Program-made: the position numbers and the translations under genes | Notes under the pieces: generated by a model | The model's input: the letters and a program-made list of their open reading frames with translations, nothing else | Told to the model about the DNA's origin: nothing | Database searches by the model: none | NCBI GenBank assembly: GCA_016801845.1 | Contig: CM028922.1 | Location: 10,937,001 to 11,001,000 of the forward strand | DNA length: 64,000 nt | Direction of reading: 5' to 3' | Origin: Polydactylus sextarius | Taxonomy: Eukaryota; Chordata; Actinopteri; Polynemidae | In this document: in pieces, positions 11,641 through 23,015 of the stretch | Position numbering within the stretch: the first letter of the stretch is position 1 | How the letters are laid out: each line of letters opens with the position of its first letter

Positions 11641-12760
11641 GATATTCTAAGGTCTCCCTTTTGCCACCAAAACAACCTTGACCTGTTGTGGTATAAACTA
11701 CACCTGAACTAAGCAGCAGATTTAGGTGGTGCTGAAGAATTGGGAACTTTGTAGCCAAGTCAACACTTTCAATTCTTTGTTGCGTCAAACCATTCTTGAC
11801 CCATTTTTTTTTTTTGCAGTGTGGCAGGAGCATTATGTTACAGGAATAGGCCACTGCCATTAGGGAATGCTGTTTAAATGAAACAGTGTAGTTCGTCTGC
11901 AACAATGTTTAGCTAGGTGGTTCAAGTCAAAGTAACATCCACATGAATGATAGGAAGTGAGGTTTCCCAGAAACTGTGATGCCCAAAGCATCACATTGCC
12001 TCGACCATCTTGCCTTCTTCCCCCAGGCAAGCAACACACTTGGCGCCTTACTTTCAAAACCAGCATTCACTTTTTCAGCTACAGTAGCTCTTCTGTTAGA
12101 TCACACCACGCAGCCTCAAAGGCATCATTGAGCCTTGGCTGTGCATCACTCTGTTGCTGAATCACTTGTTTTCCTTCCAGTTTTTCTTCCTTGGACCACT
12201 TTTGGTAGATACTGACCAAGAAAATACCTGCAGAGCTGTACTTTTGGAGATGCAGATTTGTCTAGATATCATAAATCCTGCTTCCAACACATTAAAGGAT
12301 AACTTTGGTGTAAAATGATTTTTGGATATGTAAAACATGATACAACACGAGTTGTTATGTTTGCTGAGGAGCAAAACTATGCTAGCCCATTGCATTACTA
12401 GCAAGGAAGTGTGAATACCGTGTGTGGCTACTATGGGCTGTTTTAATGGTTTAACATAGCGAAGTCTTCAAGTTATCTTGGTGTCCTAATAACTAGGATA
12501 GTGAGTCTTTTCAACAAAAACGATAAAAATAATAAAAAAAAAATTGTAATGCAACAGGCTAGCGTAGTTTTGCTCCTCCGCAAACATAACAACTCATTAT
12601 CATGTTGTACATATACAAAAATCATTTTACACTGAAGTTCTCCTTTGACTTCAAGGACAGAATGTTCACTCACTATCCCTGACAGGTGCCATTTTAACAA
12701 GATAATCAATGTTATTCACTTCTCCTGTCTGTGGTCATGATATCATCATTTGTTGGTGTA
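11641..12760 (-). mobile_element. Decayed Tc1-like DNA transposon, - strand
   Basis: Translated antisense, the region preserves pieces of a DDE transposase of the Tc1/mariner superfamily, which cuts and pastes its element into TA sites. 11860-12066 gives a stretch around GNVMLWAS, matching the usual GGxxMxWG block before the second catalytic Asp, followed by a VDVTL-like segment. 12170-12205 corresponds to the helix-turn-helix end with its IYQKW-like segment. The right end (12708-12760) retains terminal sequence reading TGTCTGTGGTCATGATATCA. The left end is degenerate. Deletions have removed the part between about 12012 and 12055, and stops and frameshifts are frequent, so the copy is dead. 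A separate 352-bp element is inserted at 12295-12646. Family identity is strong; exact ends are uncertain. Confidence 0.85.
12295..12646. mobile_element. 352-bp MITE nested in the Tc1 relic
   Basis: Left (12295-12404) and right (12543-12646) arms are long imperfect inverted repeats, each about 105 bp. Both start AAGGAxAACTT and share GTGTAAAATGATTTTTG and GAGGAGCAAAACTA. The unique centre (12405-12542) has no coding frame. The host Tc1 sequence is interrupted between CCAACACATTA and GACTTCAAGG, and the flanks fit a TA-type target duplication with one changed base. A short non-coding element with long terminal repeats is a non-autonomous transposon mobilised by another element's transposase. 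Superfamily is not settled; the TA target suggests Tc1/mariner-like. Confidence 0.85.
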
Positions 12761-12941
12761 TACTTGTGCGTTTGGCATTGCTTTCTTATTGACATGCAGA
12801 TGTCAGCTACAACCACCCATCTACTGTCAGACCTGTTGGCGAGAAATATCATATTGTCTGTGTCTGCCTGTATCACTTAATCTGCTTTTCATCCTGTACT
12901 GATGACTCCTGTAAGGAGTAAAGTCTTGGAGATAAGTATGA

Positions 12942-12942
<1 letters not shown>

Positions 12943-12983
<41 letters not shown>
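12943..12983. repeat. Poly-A tract, 41 residues
   Basis: The longest homopolymer in the window. It lies about 180 bp beyond the Tc1 relic and follows GATAAGTATGAC. It may be the tail of a + strand retroelement whose body has decayed beyond recognition. Confidence 0.96.
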
Positions 12984-12984
<1 letters not shown>

Positions 12985-13009
12985 ATTGAAGTATTTCTTA
13001 AAGATGTTA

Positions 13010-13210
13010 AAGTGCAATGAGAGCTTAAAAAAAGAATGAGACAGAAGACGATGGCTCTTCAAAATAAGCTGGCGAAATAAGCCGCTCTCACATCCTTAAT
13101 CTCTTTCTGACATTTCGGCAATAAGTAATTCATAATACTCAATGACACTTGGAGTTTATCAGCCTTGCATTTATGTTCAGCTTTTCAATGCTCTCTCTCT
13201 CTCTCAACAG
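13010..13210. promoter_or_regulatory. Candidate conserved non-coding block
   Basis: Mixed-composition sequence with TAAGTAATTCATAATACTC and TTATCAGCCTTGCATTTATG segments, which look like homeodomain, POU and GATA sites. No decayed-repeat signature and no coding frame. It ends at a short (CT)n run near 13192-13204. Function is inferred from appearance only. Confidence 0.22.
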
Positions 13211-14429
13211 CCCAAGCATTTTCATCTGGCTATGAGAAGGGTGCATTTCATGATTTATGATAATTGTTTTCATTCTAAAGTGGAATTTCAAAAATAATCA
13301 TGCATTAAATGAATAAAAATAATGATAATAAAAAAGTCTTTGGCACTATGAGCAAGGAGTGGAGTGAATATGGAAATAGTTGGATAGTGTAGACAGATTG
13401 GTAAAGACCAGTAGGAATACTGGATATTATAAATAATAATACATTTAAAAAAAAAAAAAAACTCAATGAGATTTTGAAATCAGATGCACAACCACAGGAC
13501 AGACAGCAGGGCCTGATGTTATAAGTCCGTCACTATTAAAATATGATCAGATTTTGCCGTAATCAAAGCCAGAAGCTCAAACAAATCATACATGATTTCA
13601 TGATGTAGCAGTGGGTGTTTATCTACCAGGACTCACAGAAAAGCAGAGTGATCTTATTATTAATAACATACCACTGTGTCTCGAATCAAGAGTAATTATG
13701 GAAATCTTTAGGGAAGCATGTTAAAATAGTTTTGCGCATAGCTGATACTTTGCTATCACAAAGCAGCTGGAGGTGGTTGGTAAAAAAAAAAAAATTAACA
13801 ATTTTGAAGTGCAGACCCCAGGCTCCCTAAAAAACAAAAGGACTCATAAAGTAAGTTTTTAGCAAGTAATACTGTATATAAATCCAACGCCTTTCTTTCC
13901 CAATGTTGTCTAATAGGAATTTAGAGGATAATACCAGTGGTTTTACTTGTTAACCCATGCTAATCCAAGTAATTTCCAATCACTTTTGTGTGTGTATGTC
14001 GGTATTATTTTTTTACATCCTCTGGTAGCTAACAGTTCCTCAGACAGAGTACAGGTGTTGTTTACAGGTACTAACAAATTGCTGTGTTTCAGTTTTTAAT
14101 GGGGTTTGTTGAGGGAAAAAACAGCATTCAGTAACATCTGCCTTATCCTTTAAATAGCACCATCAAGCAGAGATTGACAGTGTAATTGCTTACACGACTC
14201 AAACCAGCTTGTTGTTTCATACCATTTTTAAAACAGACATCAATGGCCGTAAAACAAAGCTGTCAGCAAAGTCTGACGTACATATCTGTGGCAAATACAG
14301 AGGAACAGTCCTTTTAAAGGCAAAACAAGCCACAGCAACATGTGATGTATTTGATTATTTATGTAAATATTACTCTGGTAATTATCCTTCCACAACTGCA
14401 GAACCAATCAGAACATAGCAAATTCAATT
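13211..14429. other. AT-rich non-coding stretch
   Basis: Poly-A tracts at 13447-13460 and 13781-13793; otherwise unique. No gene or repeat family recognised. Confidence 0.45.
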
Positions 14430-14930
14430 GTGTTTATATATGTATTGGCGCCTGACCCATACAATACAACCAGTCTTCAAATCAGGAGTCTCCAGGCTGT
14501 GAATACTGGTTCAAGCTGCATGCCCGTGCCTCCAGTCTATCCCTTGGCACAGGGCACACGCAAGTCTGTGGTAATTTAATGCTTGCCGCCCAGACCCAGT
14601 GATCCTGTGGGAGTGCCTGTACCCCTGTAAGTGAGGCTGAACGCTTTATCCCATGGCATTAGTCGTCCATGTTTGAGTTAATACCCTGGAGTAGAGCCTC
14701 TATCTGGAGGCATTAGTGTCTGACACTCCACAGCTCAGTATGGGGGAGGCTCTCACTTCCTCCTACTTGCACCAACACTCCCCCAACTGCTCCATGTTGC
14801 ATCTCCTTCATCCTCACACTTAGCATTTTGATCAGTTGGCAAACTTTTCTCGTATGGATGCTTCCCTCAGATGAAAGATACATGATGAAGTTGCTCATAT
14901 CCAGATGTGCTGCTGCTGCTGCTTCTCTTT
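14430..14930. promoter_or_regulatory. GC-richer unexplained block
   Basis: About 500 bp of markedly less AT-rich sequence with few simple repeats, ending in a short (CTG)5 run near 14908-14925. It matches no repeat family I know. The longest antisense frame (14713-14898) has no domain and no splice-like context. It could be a conserved regulatory element, an exon of a non-coding RNA or an old gene fragment. Confidence 0.25.
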
Positions 14931-16129
14931 ACCTTCAAGTTTGAGAATTGCAAATAAATATTTCAGTAACATTCAGTAACACACTGGCTGTGACTTGTGA
15001 TGTCAGACCTTCTATCAGAGCAAAGGCTGTCACACATACATATAGATTTAAAAATAACTTGTCCTCAGCTGTTTATTCCTGAGCTCATTAATTGTGCTTT
15101 CCCATGTAAGTCGAAGAAATGTTCTTATAATGAGCTTAAGGTTTTTACTTCTTTGTCATAAAAAATGTGAAACATCATCAGATTAGGAGCGATGACAGGT
15201 CAAAGCGTTTAACAGCATACAACTAATGTTAGCATGTGAATGGTTTAAGATCCTAAAGCAGCGGGATTTTCATAATCTGCGACATTTTCATTTAACTACA
15301 GTAGATGCCCTGCTTTGCTACTTTGGTTGATGCTTTTTAACCACTGTACATGCTGCTCGAGCAGTGCAGCGCTCGCACACACACGCAAACACACACAAGC
15401 TTTGAAGTTGCTGCCACACACGCACACACACAGATTTGAATGTTACGTTGAAAGATTAAAATTGTTTGTGTCATTATGGTAATGAAAGAAAAACAATGTC
15501 TCCTGTCATTTAAAGCAATTAGAGTAGAAAATCCCTCGACTTTAATCAATTCATTTTGCATTTGTGTGGAGCATTCCTGGACTAATTAATTATTTTATCT
15601 TCATTACATTTATTCTAACCTGCTAGATTACAAGCTATTATTTCTATGCATGATGATTCACCATATAAACAAAACATAGCATCAATATAACTGTGGAAAA
15701 AAAAGAATTTGTAAAGGATATTCAAAACGGTGTGAAGTGTAGAGACCATGTTTCTTTTCCCTTTGTGCCACCAACAAAGCTGATAGCAGTAACGTGTACA
15801 GATAAACTCCCTGACCTGGAGTTTCGCGTTATCACATTAATAGCCCGTGAGCTGCTTTCACAACTTGTCCCCTAACTGTGGTAATAACCTCAGGGCCAAC
15901 AAAAGCAGCTATGGTTTGATATTTCACCACAGGAAGAATGAACTATTCAGAAGGTCCTGCATGTTGAAAAAATAAATAAATTACTGACAAAATGTATTCC
16001 TGATTATTAGCAGAGTAAGCTAAGGTTGGCATCTGTTATTGTAGCACTAATGTGTTGATAGGGAACAACTCAGTTTAGTAGAAATTATTAGGAAATTTGG
16101 AAGTAAGATTCAAAACTGTCCATTGAATC
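14931..16129. other. Non-coding stretch with CA repeats
   Basis: Two imperfect CA-rich clusters at 15375-15400 and 15415-15433. The open frames at 15337-15561 and 15693-15875 are not protein-like. No gene recognised. Confidence 0.45.
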
Positions 16130-17235
16130 TAATGGCAATTGCTGATACCTATGGCACTATGAGATCCAAGTTATTAGTCTCAAAGTTCAATATAAGAATG
16201 CTTTGAGGGATTCCAAATTTGGTACCAACATTCACTTGGACTCAACCTTGAAGTATTTAAATGTTGATGGTCAAAGGTCAAATGTTAGGATGACCTCACA
16301 CCTGTAAATGCAATATACCAAGAACATCCACGGGGAGTTTTATTACATCTGGCACAAACAATTGTTGATCAAGGTCAAAAGTCACTGTCACTGACATTTT
16401 TGGCCTTGCACAAGTAAAAAATCTCAGAAATGTCCAGAGGGAAACCTCCTGAATTTAGCAGAAATGTTCACTTGGACTCAAGGATAAACTGATTAAGTTA
16501 GTGTGGTTGAGGATCAAAGGTTAAGGTCACTGTGGCCTCACAAAACATGTTTTTTTTTAGCCATAACTTCATATGATAATTATAGTTCTACTTTTAATTT
16601 CACACAAATGACTAATGACACTATTATGCAATGATAATAGGATGACATTTTATAGCCAAAAGGTCAAAAAAAAACTGTGACTCACCCAGATAGCAAAATT
16701 ATTATGGGCAAAACCCGGCCTAATTTTGGTAAAGTTTTGGAAGGAGGTACATACCACATATGGCCAAAATTAGGAGTGAAATTTAAAAGGATGCCAACTC
16801 ACCCAGAACATTGAACTCTAAAACATAGCCATAATTGCCCCAAAAAGAACCCAAAAGTCTTTAACCTGCTTACCTTTACTTTTTTAAGTAGTGTGGTAAA
16901 CCATGTGTGTTGCGTGTGTGCCATAGACAAACCAATGGCCTTCACCTTGTTTCCTGTGCCAAAATGAATCAAAAACTGGCAAATGTCTGCCAGACTACAG
17001 CCAGAATCTTTGCTATGTGGATAATGTTCTGCAAAACACTTTCTGGTTTATCATATTTCCCAATCATCCAACCCATTCAGATTAATATGATTTCTCAGTC
17101 ACACATTGATGGAAATTTGTCTAATTTGGTCCTTTAATTATTAAATCATTACATTTTTTTTTGGCTGATGTTGAATGCCAATGTCGAAGCACAAAACACG
17201 TTTTTGGCTATAGCTCAACACATTTAATCCTAATT
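16130..17235 (+). repeat. Fish dispersed repeat with AGGTCA half-sites
   Basis: Phrases such as AAGGTCACTGTGGCCTCACA, AAAACATG...AGCCATAACTTC and TGTTCTGCAAAACACTTTCT are familiar from a widespread, internally repetitive teleost repeat. Inside it, TTCACTTGGACTCAA recurs at 16231 and 16467, a unit of about 236 bp, each followed by a TCAAAGG segment. AGGTCA half-sites lie at 16275, 16372, 16524 and 16661, with the inverse TGACCT at 16291. I cannot place it in a superfamily. The open frame at 16907-17137 lies inside it and is not a gene. Confidence 0.65.
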
Positions 17236-18379
17236 AAGTGTGAGTGTCCTGGTTGGTTGATGAATACAACCATGTGGTGGTGAGTCTAGTTTCACTTTTC
17301 CCATACAGTCATTAAAATGGGCTGGACAGGTGGGAGTTTGGGAACAGGATGTTCTTGCCCTTGTGTTTCATTGTAAAGCTGCAGTGGAAGGATAGTAGCA
17401 AGAGAATTATTGTACCTCATCACCTTTGTACTCCCACTGGGAATTGATGGCAGCGCCAATATAGACAGATGGAAATGACCGCAGTGACAAAAAGTCACAG
17501 AGTATATATGCAGTACATGTAGTCACGATTTATTTTGAAGCCAGTGAAAAGCTATTTTCGCTTACACACAAGCTTACCAGTTTGAAAGAGACAAATCTAC
17601 CTTTGTGCACAAATTAGGGTTCAGGGTTAATAAATTCACTTTTAATAACATCTTTACACAGAAGAAATTGTCTTAAATGTTTCAGCTACAGATACCTTTT
17701 CAGTAATGATCTATCTCTCACTCTATTTATTAAGTGCCATCATGGTTCCAAGGACAAATTTTAATTTGCAACAAGAAGTATAAAACAGGTCACACAAACA
17801 CACAAAACCATGAAAAAGCACTAAATTATATTGACAAAGTTCAGTTTGTACACCGTCTTCCAGTAATTTAGTACTCAGCACTTCAGAACTCAATTGCAGT
17901 GAACAACCATTTTAAGGATCCTATTAAAAGTATAGGTCCTTCTATCACTTATAAAAGATGTTCAACACACTTTAACCAGGTGATAACACTGAGAATGGCT
18001 TTAATTTATACACATTTTTTAACTGCTGCTTAGCAAGGATGAAATATGGTTTATGTTTTCTATGACAGCTTAAAAAACAGACCTTAAGCAGAAAGGATTA
18101 AAATTCTCCTTTTCACACAAACATTTTCTTTTACAACTACAGGAAGAAAAGCGGAAATGTTAAACCATCCTAGTGTTTGCGATCTGCAGCAGTGTTTGCT
18201 GTGCAAGCTTTAATTTCACTTTTATTTTTTCTTTGTGTGAGAAAGGTGCAGTTTTGAAGAAGCATATTATTTACTAATGTCAAAAGATGTTTGGACACTT
18301 TGGACTCGAAGAAGAAGAACAGGCCTTTAGAAGGTTGTTTCTCTTTTTTCTTTTTTTTTTTTTGCCTTGTAAATGGGTC
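17236..18379. other. Unique non-coding stretch
   Basis: No gene or repeat family recognised. Poly-T tract at 18350-18363. Confidence 0.45.
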
Positions 18380-18600
18380 CATAATGAGTGACACTTAGCC
18401 GTGCATGAGGTTGACCACAGACTCACCCTCCCAATTACAAGAAGACAAAGATTTTGTAATTGCCTTACTGAGAATGGACCTCTGTCACCCTCACTTATGT
18501 CACCTTTAATATTAACATCAAAGTAGCTAAGAGAAGAGGCTGTATAAGAGATAATTGCAATTAAGGCAACAATAAAAACACCTCTGATGAAAAGCCTTAT
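18380..18600. promoter_or_regulatory. Candidate conserved non-coding block
   Basis: Mixed composition with CCAATTACAAG, TTTTGTAATTGCC and AGATAATTGCAATTAAGG segments, which give several ATTA/TAAT homeodomain cores in about 150 bp. No coding frame and no repeat signature. Inference from motif density only. Confidence 0.22.
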
Positions 18601-18899
18601 TTTATATTAATATGAGAACAGGGTGAAGAGAAGAAAAAAAAAATTAATTCATGTGAATGTTATTTTCGTGATGGTGATGATAAAAGATATAGCCTGTCTG
18701 CCATGTAGTGTCCTTAAAGGTGTACAGGAAAGGAAAAAAAGTGAATATCTTGAAAATTGACCTTGGCAAGCAGCAGTTACCTGAGCAACCATAAATGATG
18801 CTGTTCCCTCGTAGCAGTTTAATGTCAGCTGTGTTTTTCCGCCACAGAGAGAATCGCCTCTATGCATCAATCAGTAAAAACCTTGAGTTGAGCCGTTCA

Positions 18900-19090
18900 G
18901 AAACCTCACACAGAGGAAATGAACATTTCTGTCTATCATACTCCTTGTAGCAATGTTGGCATGTTTGATGCACCTTAATTAGCATCTGCTCTGATAAGTG
19001 TAATTCATTTCATTACCCCACTTTTGTGCGCCTAATTCTGATCTTAATTAAACTGTCAAATTTAATGTTGTGTTGTATTTTTGTTGGTCC
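18900..19090. promoter_or_regulatory. Candidate homeodomain-rich enhancer
   Basis: TTAATTAG (18975-18982), GATAAG (18993-18998), GTAATTCATTTCATTAC and TTAATTAAACTG occur within about 90 bp. The spacing and lack of low-complexity decay resemble vertebrate conserved non-coding elements. No coding frame. Confidence 0.3.
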
Positions 19091-20600
19091 CATTGATCCT
19101 CAATAGATTCATTATTAATTAGCAAGTTCTAAAAATGACCTGAACTCAAACTGTGTCGTTGGTTTTGAAATGTATTAAACATTTTACCAGCCATTTAGTT
19201 TCAGAACGTGATAACTGTGCTTAAGCAGAAAATAAATAAATATTTAAAGTAACTGATTGATGTCAACAATGTATTTTTACAGCATATTTCTTCTATTTAT
19301 TTTTAAGTTGGTATTTCATGTACCAACTCTAAATCCAGTCTAATGTGTATCACTCAGTAGTGTGATGCAAGCTAAGTGTTTTTTTTCTCCAAGCATTAAA
19401 GAATTGATTGGTCAGTACTTGTTGCCTTCACTGATTGGGTTGGTTAAATTTAAGCATGAAGGGTTTCAGCAGGATAGAATTAAGGTGAGAATATCAAGTC
19501 AAATCAATCAGCGCGTTATATTTCACCTGTGGTGTTGTGATTTATGATTTCTTCAGACTCCTAGAATGTTTAAATAAGCCTGGCCCAGAGTTCTACATTT
19601 CCTTGTTTGAGTATCATTTGGTGATTTGATGAATGTAGAGGTGGAGCAACAATAAAAGTGCTATACACTTGTTTGTTTTGTTGCCTGGCAACTGATGCAA
19701 ATTCAATCAGTCTGCAAATAGAAATGTCTACATTTCATTGAACATTAGAATTTTCTACATCATTGCAACAATGTCTCTCAATCACAGCAGTATCAGAGTT
19801 GATGTAAACACATTCCTCCTTACTGAAAAAAAACAGTGCTGCTCACTTCTTCCCACCAACAATTCATGACCACTGGATGAATCTTGCACATGCCATTTTT
19901 TGTTCTCTCTGATTTATAACATTGTTAGTGGTTTCTCACATCAGCTGTCACCATATGATCTGCTTGTCAGATGAATCATACATACTGTGTCATTAAAACC
20001 TACTATATTTAGACAGTTCAATTTAAAGATTTGGTTATTGTTAACCAGACCTTGACCCTCCTTGTTACTGAAGTTAGTAGCGGCTAAACTTTGAAATCCC
20101 AATCCTTATGTTCACCACTCACTGCCTCGGTTTTGGAAGAATGTTCATTTTATTGCTTCACTGGCCAAGACGAGGTGAAGACATAGGCGCATTTTACACA
20201 ACAGCATCAGAAGCATGCACTCTACAAATCTAAGAGCCCCAGGACAGATCCTAAGCTCCTTCATTGTCAAGCACCACTCTGAAAACTTTCCTACCTCCGC
20301 TAATGGTGGGTGCAGTGAATATATACATAAAAAATGGAAAGTAATTATTAGGGTTCTTAAGCCTATTGTTTATACACAAAAATTTGGGCATGTGTACATG
20401 TACTACTTCTAAAATCTCATATAAATAATAATAATAATAATAAAAGTGATGTTCATAAAACACAACAGCACCACTGGGAAAGACTAATAGAGGATGGACA
20501 AACATCCTGTTGGAAAGTCAAAGGATCAAAGTCAAGCCTTTATGTCTGAGTGTTTGTTTTAGAGGAATATGGCAGGTTTTCATAGAGCAAAACAAAACCT
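19091..20600. other. Non-coding stretch
   Basis: No gene. Short (AAT)n at 20427-20450. 19380-19690 and 20070-20320 have a less decayed look but carry no decisive motif. Confidence 0.45.
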
Positions 20601-20601
20601 G

Positions 20602-20646
20602 ATTTTTTTTTTTTTTTTTTTTTTTTGTTTCAATCTCGAAATCATG

Positions 20647-20698
<52 letters not shown>
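20602..20698. repeat. Poly-T tract and (TA)n microsatellite
   Basis: A poly-T run near 20602-20626 is followed after 22 bp by about 25 AT units at 20648-20698. Both are simple sequence. Confidence 0.96.
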
Positions 20699-20701
<3 letters not shown>

Positions 20702-21238
20702 TAGCAGTGGAAAGAAATGAAATTGAAATCCATATGTTAATAACCATGTGGAAGTGTTCTTTCGTAGTTGTTTTTGTGTCATTTTTTTGTTTTTAATAAC
20801 AGTGATTTGTTTGTCTTTGACAATGAGTAAATGGGACCACTAGAGACTCAACACAACAGAAATAAATATTTTCACGTCTTGTAAATACAGAGATGTTGTT
20901 GTATTTCTTTGCTGGAATTTATTAAATATGAATACAGTGTCAACAAATTCCCATGATTCATTTCTACAAAATGAACTTGAATAGAATAGAATGCAAGTTT
21001 CAGCCAAAGAGAAAGAGAGATTACGCACATTATCCTTTACTTTCACCAGAATAATCTACAGTAACCACCAAACCTAACCAAGAAATTAACTGGACATGAA
21101 AACAGATTTCTGTGGTAATTTGGTTAAAAAATAAGAAACTTAAAACACAAGCCCAACACTTTTTACTACACTGTGGTTACATGTTGCTCCCTGTTTAACC
21201 AGTGAACAATACATATACTATACGTTTTGATTTTACAG
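20699..21238. other. AT-rich sequence before the pseudogene
   Basis: No coding exon recognised upstream of the first visible splice acceptor at 21237-21238. The upstream exons of the coiled-coil fragment, if they ever existed here, are gone. Confidence 0.45.
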
Positions 21239-22254
21239 CAGTTAAAGCTGCAGAGCACAATCCAGCACCTCAGAGAAAACTTCTCAAGAGCCAACTCTGA
21301 GATAAACGCTCTAAAAGCAGAAAACTAAAGCTTTAAAGGAGCAAGTTGATCTGCTTAAGTCTGTATGGAAGCAGAACGAGAACCAGCTCCAACAGGAGCT
21401 CAGAGAGACAAAGGAGCTCCTGCAAAAGGTCATCGCAAAGAGAAAGGCTAACACAAAGGGCTACATCAAGTGCTTGCACTAGCTCACTGAAAAAGAGTTA
21501 AAGCTGAAAGGTGAGGAACAGCAGAGGAAAGCTTTAGAAGCCAGCCTGGCTCATACGGAAGAATCCTGGAGATAAAATATGCAGGAAGTGTAAAATCAGA
21601 ACGACCTACTCCATAGAGAATGACTCAGGAAAGAAAAGCAATGGAAAAAGAACAAAAAATAAGAAAAGAGATTTTACTCACATCCGTCATCAAATGTCTT
21701 ATGGTACGACACCTCAGCTGATCCTCAGTATGTAGCGTGTTTCACAAAGTCTGAGGATTTCTTTCAAGAAGTTGAAAGAAGAAGAAAGCAAACTGTTTTG
21801 TCTTTTCTAGAAATGTTCCTCACAGGAAAATAAGAAGCTCAAGATGAAATTTGAGGAGGATGGAATTTTGAATGAGCCTTAAAATGAAGGAAAAAAAAGG
21901 AAGACGACAAATAAGCAGTAAGTGTTAGACTGTAGAAATCAGGCTGCCTCAACCCTTACAGGAGGCGTAAAGCCAGAAGGACCAGCACTTATGTTCAAGA
22001 CCACATACCTTTCCTTACAATACTTCAGCTGATCCTCAGCTTGTTGCAGAATGCCCAAGAGTCTATTTTAGGAGGTTAACTAGAAGATTTTGTTATTGTC
22101 TTTTCAGAAACTCATCTAAAAAGTAGCAAATGAGCTCAAGACAAAATACGTGGACCAGAACAAAGAGAATGAGACCAAAACCAGTGATAAAAAAAGACAA
22201 ACAATGAAAAGATAGGGAGGAACAATGAAGAGAACGTAAAAGAACTGAGGGTCA
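21239..22254 (+). pseudogene. Broken coiled-coil protein gene fragment
   Basis: Three exon-like pieces remain. Exon A (21239-about 21665) follows an acceptor (TTTTGATTTTACAG) and reads as a Lys/Glu/Gln-rich helix with leucine spacing, for example QQLKLQSTIQHLRENFSRAN and, after a frameshift, KEQVDLLKSVWKQNENQLQQ. Stops include those after INALKAEN, YIKCLH and EESWR. Exon B (21811-21917) has the acceptor TTGTCTTTTCTAG and the donor GTAAGTG and encodes a piece with QENKKLKMKFEED. Exon C (22107-22254) follows TATTGTCTTTTCAG and encodes NELKTKYVDQNKENE. Exons B and C, with their preceding introns (both containing CAGCTGATCCTCAG), are tandem duplicates. The parent was a long coiled-coil protein with short introns; I do not recognise which. 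Several stops and frameshifts make translation impossible. Confidence 0.65.
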
Positions 22255-22813
22255 GTAACAGCATCAGCATGTCTGCCCTTTGACTAAGTATAAATATTCA
22301 TGCACATTCCATGGTTCTTCTGAATTGCTGCAGTGTTGTTATAATGTTCTTATTCTATTTTACACAGATTAGCAGGCACTCATAGGTATTCAGGGTATTC
22401 ATTACCTTTTGTTGAAAAATCAATATACTGAGTGCACAACATGGAGTGTGGGGATTGCTTTCTCATGTTCAGCAGAAAGAACAGGTAAGCTAAAAAGTTC
22501 AGACATCAGCTTACAGATGAGAAAGTCAATGAACAGAGATGAGCTGTTGATGGTGCAGGGAATGAAATCTTTCCCTAAATGATTAAAAAAAAAAACATTT
22601 TAATTGGGAATATTGTGTACATATTGTGTCATTAAAGAAAATATTGTCATATAAGATCAGATAATATGTCATTCCAGATTTGGTCTGAGATTGTGTCTGT
22701 GTCTGTGTTGAGAAATAGATGTACTTTTTTGAAATATGGACAGATTGATGTCAAAAACAAATCTGTCGCTATGTCTTGAAAAATAGTATTAGGTTAATTG
22801 AACAATATATAAC
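22255..22813. other. Non-coding sequence after the pseudogene
   Basis: A further acceptor-like TTCTATTTTACACAG precedes 22370, but the following frame closes after five codons. No other exon recognised. Poly-A near 22587-22597. Confidence 0.4.
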
Positions 22814-23015
22814 GGGTGGTATGGTGGTTAGCGCTGTTGCCTCACAGCAAGAATGTCCTGGGTTCAACTCCTGGCTCAAGCACAGGGTCTTTCTGTGAGG
22901 AGTTTGTATGTTCTCCCTGTGTCTGCATGGGTTTCCTCCCACTGTCAAAAACCTGCAATAGGTAAATTGAGCATACTAAATTGCCCCTAGGTATGGATGT
23001 TAGTGTGGATGGTAT
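22814..23015 (+). repeat. SINE-like fish repeat (GGTGG family)
   Basis: It begins GGGTGGTATGGTGGTTAGCG, continues CTGTTGCCTCACAGCAAGAA, has a perfect B box GGTTCAACTCC at 22861-22871 and then TTTCTGTGAGGAGTTTG, ATGTTCTCCCTGTGTCTGC and ACTAAATTGCCCCTAGGTAT. This is one of the most abundant dispersed repeats of teleosts. The copy is cut short after the TGTTAGTGTGGATGG segment, and the usual 3' third is missing. I call it SINE-like because of the B box; its formal class is not certain to me. Confidence 0.8.

Noticed and set aside
11641..12760. Intact or active transposon
   Set aside because: Stops, internal deletion and a nested insertion rule out a working transposase.
22814..22880. Possible tRNA gene at the SINE-like head
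   Set aside because: B box is perfect but no acceptor stem or anticodon arm can be folded; it belongs to a dispersed repeat.
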